A stretch of DNA of 64,000 nucleotides from Bog-756 sp049517675 (GCA_049517675.1 JBEKRV010000014.1:36361-100360), one strand, 5' to 3'. Shown: positions 9,401-16,917, counted from the first letter of the stretch. The notes: a model not told the origin generated them from the sequence alone. Made by a program: numbers and translations.

Positions 9401-9744
9401 GCCGTCCACAGGGGCAGCTCGGGCGAGACCGACGGTTCCGAGGACGGGTCGGTGCGTTGGTCTTCGAGCCACGGAGAACCGGCCGGCCCTCCTCCCGCGT
9501 CCGGCAGCCGGAGCATGAGCTCCGTCCCGCCCCATCGCTCCGGCTCTCCGACCGACAGCCCGCCGAGCTCGGTGACAGCTCCTCGGATGCCATCGGCGTC
9601 GAGGGCGAACGGATGGGATCTCGGACGGGGTCGCCGGGGCGGTCGCCCGCGCCGGGCTGGAGCCGTTCGCGGTAGGCGCCCGTCCTCCGCCCACAAGGCG
9701 AGACGGCCCGCAGGTGTCACCCAAGCGGCGTGGAGGACGATCAC
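6460..9744 (-). CDS. SNF2-family DEAD/DEAH-box helicase/translocase
   Basis: A 1,094-residue Swi2/Snf2 ATPase. About 600 N-terminal residues, with the SNF2-associated region, precede motif I DDMGLGKTAQL near residue 622, motif II VLDEAQQ near 745, SAT-like MTGTPVENRLSELWS near 770, and C-terminal motifs GGTGLNLTAATNVV, DRWWNPAVEDQ and RAFRIGQ near 1,000-1,028. All ATPase motifs are intact. These enzymes translocate on duplex DNA and remodel bound proteins such as stalled polymerase. The GTG start is directly preceded by GGAG, closer than usual, so the exact start is open. It is coupled to the SWIM protein; the pair could serve repair, transcription recycling or defence. Confidence 0.92.
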   Translation of the reverse strand: MIVLHAAWVTPAGRLALWAEDGRLPRTAPARRGRPPRRPRPRSHPFALDADGIRGAVTELGGLSVGEPERWGGTELMLRLPDAGGGPAGSPWLEDQRTDPSSEPSVSPELPLWTAPGLMVEWADASDALSTLMAVAGDTAGPSTADDFGIALAADLRFAARAAEMALELTTRGRVIPALESTADGWWARWRPLIDGADRGRIEELAWSLPVVFLAAGAPGGGSDPARDDVEPEMPGDALRSLIWGFTDALARRFSPDRPPAERRRRPKSGGPVDAWLSALISPDGSVQADDDDLAVLAGRLGAWQATATTLAEPVRTCFRIIPPVDEDLLRGAGDGVERNGRRPKGRSGRVDEWRIEFALQAADDPSLLVSATTVWADGPELTALERHVEHPDEQLLRGLGRAARLVPSLGPALADMAPSGQTTDASGILAFLRDGAPILEEAGFGVLAPPWWRSSNARLSLRLKATTGSKTAGSTGTIGLEGLCDVRWEAVLGEDKLGLTELRQLARLKQPLVRVRGQWVELHEQDLAAAIAAVGRKGATAEQMPAGQVLRTALGLEGAAGGLPVAAVEADGWLGDLLAGADDRQLRSIPTPDGFAGELRPYQERGLGWLAFLGELGLGACLADDMGLGKTAQLLALLVDERRHGVEAPTARGTNAGPKRRSPIPPLGPTLVLCPMSLVGNWQREAARFAPKLSVYVHHGSDRLDGKAFVRHASGTDLVLSTYGLATRDQPLLAKFPWRRVVLDEAQQIKNSAARTTQSVRAIPAERRIAMTGTPVENRLSELWSIMQFLNPGMLGSEKAFRERFALPIERDGDDEAAARLRRITGPFVLRRLKTDRSIIADLPDKLEMKEFCNLTREQATLYQAVVDDMLARIDEAEGIERRGLVLATMLKLKQVCNHPAQFLADGSSIAGRSGKVSRLVEVLEEAVAEGDRTLVFTQFTQMGDMLERHLSHRLDCDVLWLHGGVSKKARDAMVDRFQGVEGPPVFLLSLKAGGTGLNLTAATNVVHFDRWWNPAVEDQATDRAFRIGQERNVQVRKFVCGGTLEERIDAMIEAKRALADRIVGSGEGWITELSTEQLREVVALSADAVGED

Positions 9745-9864
9745 CTCCGCATGGTGCCTCGCAGGTGCGACCCTGTCCAGTTCCCAGCGTGGCGGTCCCG
9801 GAGGCGCGGGCCGCCGGGTCGCCGACCCTGGCCGAAGTGCTGGACCAACCTGCAGTGCCTCGTG

Positions 9865-12027
9865 TCAATCAGATGATGCGGGAGCGGGCCTACCGAACAG
9901 ATAACCCTGACCGAGGTCGACTCCGAGCTCTCGAAGTGTTTCTGCCTCGGCTCGGGTCTCGATGCCCTCGGCGAGCAGCGTCATCCCGGCGTGTCCGGTG
10001 AAGTACTTCATCCCGGTGACGAGAGCCTGACGGGCAGGATCACGGTCGACCGACCTCACCAGCGAGATGTCGAGCTTCACCACATCGGGGTCGAGCGCAA
10101 GGATGTGCGCGAGTCCGGCATAGCCCGCACCGGCATCATCGATGAAGAGCTTCGTGCCCGGGATCCCCCTGATCGCCCTGCGCAGCGAGTCGTAGTCGTC
10201 GATGTGGGCATGCTCGGTCACCTCGATCGCCAGGTGTCGCGACGAACCCGCCGCGACCTGGGCCACTCCTCCGTTCATCGCCGTCTCGGGAGAGAAGTTC
10301 ACGCTCAGCCATACGTTCGGCGGCAGCTGTTCCGCAGCGCGGACCGCCGCTGCAGCGCAGGCAACCTCGAGCGCCGACTGCAACCCCACCGACGATGCCT
10401 CGCTGAACCAGAGGTCGGGTCGGGTGCCGTCGTCGAACCGGGTGAGGGCTTCGTAGCCGACGGTCTCGCCGGTCGCGAGGTCGACGATCGATTGGAAGAC
10501 GGGGTGGTATGCCACCGTGTCGAGGATCGACTGCACATTCCTGCGGATGGCCTCGCTCCGGCCGTAGGTCTCGGCCTGGGCGCCGAAGAGCGTGCCGGCG
10601 AAGGCACCCAGCTCGTCGAGGAGGGGAAGCCGGGAGTCGGCCCAGTCCGGGTAGCGGTGGTCCTTCGTCCCGATGACGAGATACGCGACCATCTCCCCTC
10701 CCGATCGGATGGGGACCCGCAGCACTCCGACGAAGCCCGCCTCCAGCGCTTGTTCAATGGGCCCATTGGAGCGGAACGGTTCGATGTTCCGCAGGTCCAT
10801 CCACCACGAACCCAGTTCCGTCCGTTCGGCGAGCGCTGCGCTGTTCTCGTCCCAGACGGGCGACACTGCGTCGGCGATGGGGCGGAGCTCCGGCGCCACC
10901 CCGATGGGGATCGACGGACAGCCCGCTCGGAGCAGGACCACGTACGCCCCGTCGATGCCGTCGATGCCACCAATGGCACGACAGAGGGCGGCAGAAGTCT
11001 CCTCCAGTGTCTCCGATGGTCCGACCTCCCGCATGAGCGAGCGGACCGTATCCAGGTCGCGGTGCCTCCTGATGAGGTCTTCCTCGAGGCGTCGCTCGGC
11101 GCTCAGGTCGTGCTTGACCGCGACATAGGCCATGAGCTCGCCCGACGAGTCGTGGATCGGAGCGATGGTCGCATCCTCCTCGTAGAGTTCGTCGTTCTTG
11201 CGCTTGTTGACCAGGACGCCGCGCCAGGACCTGCCGTCGAGGAGCTCGTTCCACAGCGTCTGGTAGAACGCCTCGTCCTGGATTCCGCTCTTGAAGATCC
11301 GGGGACTCTGCCCCAGGAGTTCCTCCACGGTGTAGCCCGAGGTGCGCACGGTCGACGGATTCGCGTAGACGATGAGGTTCTCGGGATCCGTGACCACGAT
11401 CGATTCTTCGGCTCGATCGATCGCCGTTGCCAGCAGGGTCTGGTCGTCCAGTGCCTGGATGAGTCGCGCCTGCTCCCGAAGGCGACCGATGCCGTAGCCC
11501 AATTGGGAGGCGAGGTCTTCCAGCAGGCTCACGGTCCGCTCGTCGAACGCATGCGCCTCCAGCGCATAGACCGTGAGGGCCCCTTCCAGCTCGCCGTCCA
11601 CCCGGACGGGGAGTGCGATCGACGAGCGCAGCCCTTCTCGAAGGGCGGCGTCTCGCCAGGGCTGCATCCGGGCGTCGCCGGCGATGTCCTGCGCGATCGA
11701 GGTGCGGTCCTCCCGTATGGCCGTCCCCGTGGGGCCCTGGCCCAGCGGGTTGTCCCGCCACGACACGTCGATCATGTCCAGATAGGCGTGATGATGGACG
11801 CTCGCCGCCACCTTCTCGACGGTCCCCCGTACGTCATCGATCGGTGTCCCGAACCAACCGAACGCGTACCCGCCGACGTCCACCGCCATCTGGCACATCT
11901 CCTGGAGCAGCGATTCCTGGTCGATCGCCCGCACGAGGATGCTGGCTCCTGCCGACAGGGTTCGCAGTGCCCGTCGAACCAGCATCTCGCGCTGGCAGCT
12001 CCGGAGGCTGACGATGGCGGCCTCCAT
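9865..12027 (-). CDS. GAF-PAS-GAF-EAL cyclic-di-GMP phosphodiesterase, C-terminal part of a frameshifted gene
   Basis: A 720-residue open frame whose N-terminal sensor part continues in another frame upstream. Residues about 30-190 form a GAF domain, 192-316 a PAS/PAC domain (IVVTDPENLIVYANPS), about 330-480 a second GAF-like domain, and 499-720 an EAL domain. The EAL catalytic set looks complete: YEALTRF, NFSPE, IEVTEHA, IDDAGAGYAGL, VKLDISLVR, AEGIET and GQGYLFGRP. It should hydrolyse cyclic-di-GMP under control of the sensor domains. No GGDEF domain is present. The first ATG after the break is at 12027, but no ribosome site precedes it, so this fragment may not be made alone unless the frame is restored. 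Confidence 0.82.
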   Translation of the reverse strand: MEAAIVSLRSCQREMLVRRALRTLSAGASILVRAIDQESLLQEMCQMAVDVGGYAFGWFGTPIDDVRGTVEKVAASVHHHAYLDMIDVSWRDNPLGQGPTGTAIREDRTSIAQDIAGDARMQPWRDAALREGLRSSIALPVRVDGELEGALTVYALEAHAFDERTVSLLEDLASQLGYGIGRLREQARLIQALDDQTLLATAIDRAEESIVVTDPENLIVYANPSTVRTSGYTVEELLGQSPRIFKSGIQDEAFYQTLWNELLDGRSWRGVLVNKRKNDELYEEDATIAPIHDSSGELMAYVAVKHDLSAERRLEEDLIRRHRDLDTVRSLMREVGPSETLEETSAALCRAIGGIDGIDGAYVVLLRAGCPSIPIGVAPELRPIADAVSPVWDENSAALAERTELGSWWMDLRNIEPFRSNGPIEQALEAGFVGVLRVPIRSGGEMVAYLVIGTKDHRYPDWADSRLPLLDELGAFAGTLFGAQAETYGRSEAIRRNVQSILDTVAYHPVFQSIVDLATGETVGYEALTRFDDGTRPDLWFSEASSVGLQSALEVACAAAAVRAAEQLPPNVWLSVNFSPETAMNGGVAQVAAGSSRHLAIEVTEHAHIDDYDSLRRAIRGIPGTKLFIDDAGAGYAGLAHILALDPDVVKLDISLVRSVDRDPARQALVTGMKYFTGHAGMTLLAEGIETRAEAETLRELGVDLGQGYLFGRPAPASSD

Positions 12028-12787
12028 GCTCGTCGATGACGACCGAGGCCTTGACGGAGAACCAGTGGTAGTCACCGTCCAATCGGCGGAATCGGACGTC
12101 CACGGTCTCCTCGGTGTCGAGTGATCCCTCGTAGAGCCGGATCCGGTAGGCGTTGACCCGGTCGAAGTCCTCGGGGTGGATGAGTTCCCGTGGACGGTGA
12201 CCCAGTAGGTAGTCCGGGTCCCATCCGAGCTCACGCTCGACGGATGGCGATACCCACGTGATCACCCAGTCGGCATCGCACTGGTAGACGATGTCCGATG
12301 CATGCTCCGCCATGAGTCGGAACCGCTCGTGCAGTGCGTACCACTCGGTCACGTCGCTCCAGGTCAAGCACAGCAGGTCCCCGACCTTGACTCCCCGGAT
12401 GTCGTAATGGCGGTCGGATGCACCTTCCTCGCCGCCATAGACGAAGTCGCTGAGGTTCAGGGGCTCGCCGGTCTCGAAAGCATGGATGCACGCGTCGAGG
12501 AGTCTGGAGCCAGGACGCACGGGATGGAACTCCAGCAGGCGCCTTCCGATCAGGTCCTGCTCGGACACCCGGCTGTACTCGCGGGCGGCCCGATTCGCGT
12601 CGACGTAGACGAAGTCGGCGATGCGACCATCGGACTCCCGGACCTCACGAAGCATGACGTACGGATCGAGCAGTGGATCGAGGGCGGCACCGAGCAACGC
12701 CTCGTTGCCTCCGAGAGCACCATGCTGAGCATCGGTCGTGGAATGCTCCGCGCCCGGAGGACTCAACCGTAGGGCCTTCGACGACAT
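11834..12787 (-). CDS. PAS-PAS sensor, N-terminal part of the frameshifted EAL gene
   Basis: This frame encodes two PAS domains: residues about 30-140 (LLDPYVMLREVRESDGRIAD, FVYVDANRAAREYSRV) and about 150-250 (MAEHASDIVYQCDADWVITW, SPSVERELGWDPDYLLGHRP). The second ends in DYHWFSVKASVVIDEHGG, after which the frame turns into Arg/Pro-rich nonsense until a stop at 11834, while sensible PAS/PAC and GAF sequence resumes in the neighbouring frame at about 12025. One extra base, or two missing, near 12020-12030 would explain this. The start at 12787 follows a -10 TAGGAT at 12847-12842 and a G-rich leader; a GTG at 12838 lies too close to that -10. Codon use on both sides is equally good, so the break is recent or a sequencing error. 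Confidence 0.75.
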   Translation of the reverse strand: MSSKALRLSPPGAEHSTTDAQHGALGGNEALLGAALDPLLDPYVMLREVRESDGRIADFVYVDANRAAREYSRVSEQDLIGRRLLEFHPVRPGSRLLDACIHAFETGEPLNLSDFVYGGEEGASDRHYDIRGVKVGDLLCLTWSDVTEWYALHERFRLMAEHASDIVYQCDADWVITWVSPSVERELGWDPDYLLGHRPRELIHPEDFDRVNAYRIRLYEGSLDTEETVDVRFRRLDGDYHWFSVKASVVIDEHGGRHRQPPELPARDAGSTGTANPVGRSQHPRAGDRPGIAAPGDVPDGGGRRRVRVRLVRDTDR

Positions 12788-12841
12788 CCAGCCACTTCCC
12801 ACCCCTTCCGCTCCGCCTACAGCGATGCGTTTTCGCACTTC

Positions 12842-12847
12842 ATCCTA
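12842..12847 (-). promoter_or_regulatory. -10 element for the PAS/EAL gene
   Basis: TAGGAT on the minus strand, 55 bases before the chosen ATG at 12787. No good -35 is seen. It fits the TAnnnT -10 form found before many genes in this window. Confidence 0.35.
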
Positions 12848-13095
12848 GGGGAACGCAATTGTTGCCGACAGGGCCAATTTCCCTCTTCCCACCATGTCGC
12901 CTGGATCCATCGTGAACCGCCCCGGTCCGTATGGAGGTCCCCGTCGACGAGCTCGTACCGGGGTCGTGGGCGTGTCGTCGGTCGCACGCCACACCGCAGG
13001 CGACGTCGTGCCATCGCTCACCAGAAGTTGGGAGGTCGTCTCAGACGAGGTGTCGGCAAGAGAGTCTCTTCGCCGAGACCCCCGAACCCGGAGCG

Positions 13096-13461
13096 ATGGT
13101 GACGACGGTCAGGAACCGCGTGATCCCCTCCTACGGGCCACTTCCGCACTTCTCGGGGCTGACCGCGGTCAAACGCGACCTCGATCAGCGATCGAAAGTG
13201 ATCGTGACGTCGTCCTGGGACGACGGGCACGAGGGTTCCGAGGAGGCGTCCGCTCGGTTCTTCAAGGAGATCGTTGAGACGGCGGGGAAGAATCCGTCCC
13301 GCATGTCGTACGACACGTTGTATGCCCAGGTGCTCAATTCGTCGGAAGTGTTCGGGGTCGGTGGGATGCGCTGGGAGGGACGTCCTCGTATCCGGCCGAT
13401 GGCCGGCGAGACGGAGGATCAGTGCGGCGTGACGCTGAACGGGTCGGGGTCGGCCCCGTAG
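13096..13461 (+). CDS. Small hypothetical protein of unknown origin
   Basis: A possible 121-residue protein that I do not recognise. The segment VIVTSSWDDGHEGSEEASARFFKEIVE through YDTLYAQVLNSSEVFG has protein-like composition. The DNA at 13261-13380 falls to about 57-62% G+C by hand count, below its neighbours. A GGAG just upstream of the ATG at 13096 gives weak support. SWDDGH resembles the first metal motif of NodB-type polysaccharide deacetylases, but nothing after it fits. It lies in an 820-base stretch between the PAS/EAL gene and tRNA-Arg that otherwise holds no convincing gene, and could be a relic. Confidence 0.35.
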   Translation: MVTTVRNRVIPSYGPLPHFSGLTAVKRDLDQRSKVIVTSSWDDGHEGSEEASARFFKEIVETAGKNPSRMSYDTLYAQVLNSSEVFGVGGMRWEGRPRIRPMAGETEDQCGVTLNGSGSAP

Positions 13462-13571
13462 GGCTGGGTGAATTGTCCTCACGCCTGGAAGCGCCGGTCG
13501 GGGACCGACTCTGGTCTCGATGCGGAAAGCGAGGTCGCCTTCGGACTTGGCGACCCGCCGGGAGCCTGGGT

Positions 13572-13587
13572 GGTCAGACGCTCTACC
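13572..13587 (-). other. tRNA-like fragment (D-stem/anticodon-stem half)
   Basis: Sixteen bases read on the minus strand as GGTAGAGCGTCTGACC, the common tRNA stretch from D-loop to anticodon stem. The same stretch occurs in the intact tRNA-Arg about 130 bases away (13703-13715) with one difference. No acceptor or T-arm can be folded around it. It may be a tRNA relic left by recombination or simple chance. Confidence 0.25.
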
Positions 13588-13661
13588 AGCGGCGTCGGCA
13601 GGAGACATCGACCTCGGTGTATTCGGTGAATGTCAGTTGCACTCTTGCGCGCCCGGCAGTG

Positions 13662-13735
13662 TGCGCTCGGCAGGATTCGAACCTGCAACCTTCTGATCCG
13701 TAGTCAGATGCTCTAATCCGTTGAGCTACGAGCGC
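13662..13735 (-). tRNA. tRNA-Arg (anticodon ACG)
   Basis: A complete cloverleaf: acceptor GCGCTCG pairs with CGAGCGC, the anticodon stem TCTGA/TCAGA holds the loop CTACGGA (anticodon ACG), and the T-loop is TTCGAAT. The discriminator is A and CCA is not encoded. ACG is read as inosine-CG and decodes CGU/CGC/CGA. Its 3' end faces the left, lower-GC part of the window. Confidence 0.95.
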
Positions 13736-13922
13736 TGGTCGGCTGGGTACCCTCCGCACCGGACCCCACTGCCACGACGGCCGACGGGGAGAACACAGCA
13801 GCGGAACACTCTACCCGACCCGGAACGCGCCGGTTCCGGCGTGGCGACGGGCCCGCACCCGGTTCCCATTCGCGGCGCCGCAATGCCCTCGCCGCCGCTG
13901 GGCCGTCCGCACTGGCCAGCTG

Positions 13923-13928
13923 TAGGGT
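13923..13928 (+). promoter_or_regulatory. -10 element for a leaderless transcript of the YbjQ-like operon
   Basis: TAGGGT ends seven bases before the ATG at 13936, so transcription should begin at or next to the start codon. No convincing -35 is seen. Confidence 0.5.
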
Positions 13929-13935
13929 TCGCAGG

Positions 13936-14337
13936 ATGAGCGGCATGGACGAATCCTTCGACCTGGAACTGGCGGCGGCCCAGCTGCGCGCCGACAGCTC
14001 CGACGTGGGCATCCTGGTCAAGGTCCTGGTCGACCAGCTGTCCGACGCCCTCGGGCCCCGCCTGAAGGTCCAGCGTTCCGGTGGGCGGTTCCGCAAGTCC
14101 GACCAGATCCGGTCCCTGACGATCTCCATGGGCGACGACCAGTTCGACGCCGAGGTGGACGGACCGGTCCTGCGCTGCGCCATCGGCCACTCGTCGGGCG
14201 GCATCCGCATCCGCAGCGAGAAGGTCGACATGGACGCCTGGCTCAACCGCCTGCTCGCCGTCCTGAAGGCCGAAGCCGACCACAGCCAGGCCGTGCGCCA
14301 GGCACTCGAGAACATCGTCATCGGAGGCAATTCATGA
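13936..14337 (+). CDS. Small hypothetical protein heading the YbjQ-like operon
   Basis: A 133-residue soluble protein with no family I recognise. It starts with an acidic helix (ESFDLELAAAQLRADSSD), has a strand-rich middle (IRSLTISMGDDQFDAEVDGP, VLRCAIGHSSGGIRIRSEKV) and ends in two predicted helices (AWLNRLLAVLKAEADHSQAV, RQALENIVIGG). There is no signal peptide or membrane segment. A -10 seven bases before the ATG points to a leaderless message. It overlaps the next gene by ATGA, and three YbjQ-like genes follow in the same coupled chain, so it very likely works with them. A small adaptor or assembly partner is one possibility; this is inference only. Confidence 0.8.
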   Translation: MSGMDESFDLELAAAQLRADSSDVGILVKVLVDQLSDALGPRLKVQRSGGRFRKSDQIRSLTISMGDDQFDAEVDGPVLRCAIGHSSGGIRIRSEKVDMDAWLNRLLAVLKAEADHSQAVRQALENIVIGGNS

Positions 14338-15143
14338 CCGACACGCCGGAGGAAGCTCCCCAGGACCTGCCCGAAGGGGCGAGTCGCCGGCTCGCCGAAC
14401 TCGAACACGGACTGTTCACGTCCGACCTGTCGGTCAACGAGTTCCTCCTCATCAAGGAGGTCGGGTTCCACCCGGTCGGCTTCGTGATGGGCTCGTCGAT
14501 CTACCACACCGGCATCCAGACCCGTAAATGGGGACAGAGCCAGGAGCTGACCAAGCTCACCGAGGCCATGTACAACGCCCGCGAGCTGGCCATGACCCGC
14601 ATGGAAGAGGAGGCCCTCGAGCTGGGCGCCGACGGCGTCGTCGGGGTCCGTCTCGACGTCAACTACTACGAGTGGGGCAAGGACGCCGCCGAGTTCATCG
14701 CAGTCGGCACCGCGGTCAAGGCGGAGAGCGGCGTCTCCCACCGAAACAAGCTGGGCAAGCCGTTCACCTCCGACCTGTCCGGCCAGGACTTCTGGACCCT
14801 CATGCAGACCGGCCACATCCCCCAGGGACTGGTCATGGGAACCTGCGTCTACCACATCGCCCACCGCGGCCTCGGGGCGACGCTCGGCTCCGCCGGCCAG
14901 AACGTGGAGCTGCCCAACTTCACCCAGGCCCTCTACGAGGCTCGCGAGCTGGCCATGACCCGCATGCAGGACGAGGCCAACGAGCTGGACGCCACCGGCA
15001 TCGTCGGCGTCCGCTTGGAGGAGAAGTCCCACCAGTGGGGCAGCCACACCATCGAGTTCCTCTCGCTCGGGACCGCCGTGGTCAAGACCTCCGACGAGGT
15101 CACCCTCCCCCGGCCGACCACCATCATCTCGCTCGACAACTGA
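14334..15143 (+). CDS. Tandem YbjQ-like (heavy-metal-binding/DUF74) domain protein, paralogue A
   Basis: A 269-residue protein with two similar domains. Domain 1 (about residues 25-135) and domain 2 (about 145-255) share FTSDLS near the start, a GF/VMG turn before a YH pair, EAMYNARELAMTRM or QALYEARELAMTRM in the central helix, GVVGVR or GIVGVR, and end GTAVK or GTAVV. This helix plus GVVGVR pattern is that of the YbjQ/DUF74 family, small oligomeric proteins of unclear role that are named heavy-metal-binding only by annotation. It overlaps the small upstream gene by ATGA and the next paralogue by TGATG. No signal peptide or transmembrane segment is visible. Confidence 0.8.
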   Translation: MTDTPEEAPQDLPEGASRRLAELEHGLFTSDLSVNEFLLIKEVGFHPVGFVMGSSIYHTGIQTRKWGQSQELTKLTEAMYNARELAMTRMEEEALELGADGVVGVRLDVNYYEWGKDAAEFIAVGTAVKAESGVSHRNKLGKPFTSDLSGQDFWTLMQTGHIPQGLVMGTCVYHIAHRGLGATLGSAGQNVELPNFTQALYEARELAMTRMQDEANELDATGIVGVRLEEKSHQWGSHTIEFLSLGTAVVKTSDEVTLPRPTTIISLDN

Positions 15144-16054
15144 TGACCGTCCCGGCCGACGCTCCCGACGACCTCCCCGAAGCGGCCGTCCGCCGCTTTG
15201 CCGAGGGCGCGTTCACCTCGGGGCTCACCGTGCCGGACTTCGCCGCCTGCCTCCAGATGGGCCTCGAGCCGGTCGGCTTCACCCAGGGCTACAGCGTCAT
15301 GCAATGGCAGTGGTACGGGATGTCGCCCATGGGGATGGGAGGCGGGTTCGGCGCCCAATGGGGTGGGGTCCACGGCTACTCGGAGACGTGGAACTGCCCC
15401 CACGGCTTCGTCTCCGGCGAGCACCGGTCCTGGGGCCAGAACTACGAGCAGTCCTGGGTGGAGGACGCCTGGACCGCAGGCTTCACCACTGCCTGCACCC
15501 GGATGGTCGAGGAGGCGGCGTCGGGTGGCGCCCACGGCGTGGTCGGCGTGGTCGACTCGTGTCAGCCGCTGAGCGACATGGGTGTCCTCGAATTCCGGGT
15601 CCAGGGGACCGCGGTGCGGGTGACCGGTGGCGCCCCGCCGGCCGGCGGCCGGCCGTGGACGACCTACCTGGCCGGCCAGCGCCTGACCAAGCTGGTCGAG
15701 GCCGGATACGCGCCGGTGTCGATCGCCGCGGCGGTGGCGTCGGTGCGGGTGTGGGCCAACTGCGTCACCCAGTACCTGACCGAGGGCTCGAACTCGATGT
15801 TCGCCAGCGCCACCGCCGGCTCCGAGATCTCCCAGACGGTCAATGCCCAGACGGCGGCCCGCCAGCTGGCCACCAAGCGGGTGCGCGGCCAGCTCGGCCA
15901 CGACTCGCTGCACGGGGCGGCCATGAGCACCACCCAGCGCGAGCTCGGCGAGGGTGACTCGGAGATCGAGTGCGTCCTGCGGGGGAACCGGGTCCGCCGG
16001 TTCAAGGAGTTCGACCCGATGCCCGCCCCGCGGCCCACGGTGCGGCTGCTGTGA
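15143..16054 (+). CDS. YbjQ-like domain protein, divergent paralogue B
   Basis: A 303-residue relative of its two neighbours. Domain 1 keeps FTSGLTVPDF, VGFTQGYSV and AHGVVGVV...GTAVRV but carries an insertion of roughly 50 residues rich in Gly, Trp, Tyr and Met (YGMSPMGMGGGFGAQWGG). Domain 2 (WTTYLAGQRLTKLVEAG to about residue 290) has lost the GVVGV motif and is the most divergent of the set. The start ATG shares a base with the upstream stop (TGATG), and its own stop overlaps the next GTG. The Trp/Met-rich loop could be a ligand or membrane contact, which is inference. Confidence 0.75.
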   Translation: MTVPADAPDDLPEAAVRRFAEGAFTSGLTVPDFAACLQMGLEPVGFTQGYSVMQWQWYGMSPMGMGGGFGAQWGGVHGYSETWNCPHGFVSGEHRSWGQNYEQSWVEDAWTAGFTTACTRMVEEAASGGAHGVVGVVDSCQPLSDMGVLEFRVQGTAVRVTGGAPPAGGRPWTTYLAGQRLTKLVEAGYAPVSIAAAVASVRVWANCVTQYLTEGSNSMFASATAGSEISQTVNAQTAARQLATKRVRGQLGHDSLHGAAMSTTQRELGEGDSEIECVLRGNRVRRFKEFDPMPAPRPTVRLL

Positions 16055-16917
16055 CCGTGCCGGAGCCCCTCGGCGGGGACCAGGCCGGCGCCGAGGTCGA
16101 CATCAAGGCCGAGATGCGCGCCGCGGCTGCGGCGCTGGCCAAGGAGCCGGCCAAGGGCGCTCCGCGCATGACCTCGGACCTGTCCATCGACGAGGAGCTC
16201 GTGCTCCACTCGATCGGCTGGGAGCCGGTCGAGCTGGTCAGCGGGGTGTCCATGCACTCGGTCCCGGTGGGCGTGTGGAATTGGGGACAGGGGGAGATCT
16301 CCTATGCCTCGGCCGCCTACGCGCGCTCGTTCGCCAACGCCACGCTGCGCATCCACGACCAGTGCACCAAGGCCGGCGGCCACGGGGTGGTCGGCGTCCA
16401 TGTGGAGTGGGCGGTGGAGCGGCACCACATCGAGGTGGCCCTGACCGGCACGGCGGTGCGGCCGGTCGGCGCGAATTCCCTGGGCGCCGACCCGATCTTC
16501 GTGTCCGACCTGTCCGGGCGCGACTTCACCCTCCTGCACAGCGCCGGCTGGGCCCCGCTGGGCCTGGCCGCGGGAGCCAGCTTCGTCTACGCCCCCCGGC
16601 GGACGATGGGGGCCACCATGAAGCAGTCGGGGCAGAACGTGGAGCTCACCAACTTCACCGAGGCCATGTACGCCGCCCGCGAGTCGGCCATGGAGCGCAT
16701 GCAGACCTCGGCCATCACCCTGGGCGGAACCGGCGTGGTCGAGGTCAAGGTGACCGAGGGGCCGATGGAGTTCGCCCACCACGCGGTGGGCTTCACCGCG
16801 TACGGCACCGCCGTCCGGTTGGTGGCCGGCGAGCACCGTAATCTCGGGGCCCGCATGGTCCTTCCGATGGACGACCCGGTGGTCGCCTTCGACGCCGACT
16901 CGTTGCGGGGCGGCTGA
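16051..16917 (+). CDS. Tandem YbjQ-like domain protein, paralogue C
   Basis: A 288-residue protein with two YbjQ-like domains. The first (about residues 35-140) has MTSDLSIDEELVLHSIGWEP and HGVVGVHV; the second (about 150-265) has FVSDLSGRDF, NFTEAMYAARESAMERM and TGVVEVKV. Domain 2 is nearly parallel to domain 2 of paralogue A (SAGQNVELPNFTQA versus QSGQNVELTNFTEA), so the genes arose by duplication of a two-domain ancestor. The GTG start overlaps the preceding stop as GTGA; an ATG further downstream is less likely because it would cut into the helix before domain 1. Last gene of the coupled operon. Confidence 0.8.
   Translation: MTVPEPLGGDQAGAEVDIKAEMRAAAAALAKEPAKGAPRMTSDLSIDEELVLHSIGWEPVELVSGVSMHSVPVGVWNWGQGEISYASAAYARSFANATLRIHDQCTKAGGHGVVGVHVEWAVERHHIEVALTGTAVRPVGANSLGADPIFVSDLSGRDFTLLHSAGWAPLGLAAGASFVYAPRRTMGATMKQSGQNVELTNFTEAMYAARESAMERMQTSAITLGGTGVVEVKVTEGPMEFAHHAVGFTAYGTAVRLVAGEHRNLGARMVLPMDDPVVAFDADSLRGG

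Noticed and set aside
6388..9675. A 1,095-codon open frame on the plus strand
   Set aside because: It is antisense to the SNF2 gene, whose motifs are clear; long mirror frames are common in GC-rich DNA and this one has no recognisable domain.
13018..13608. 196-codon minus-strand frame near tRNA-Arg
   Set aside because: Arg/Pro/His-rich composition without motifs; the opposite strand looks more protein-like.
13422..13703. 93-codon plus-strand frame ending in RQDSNLQPSDP
   Set aside because: The ending is the usual false translation of a tRNA gene read antisense.
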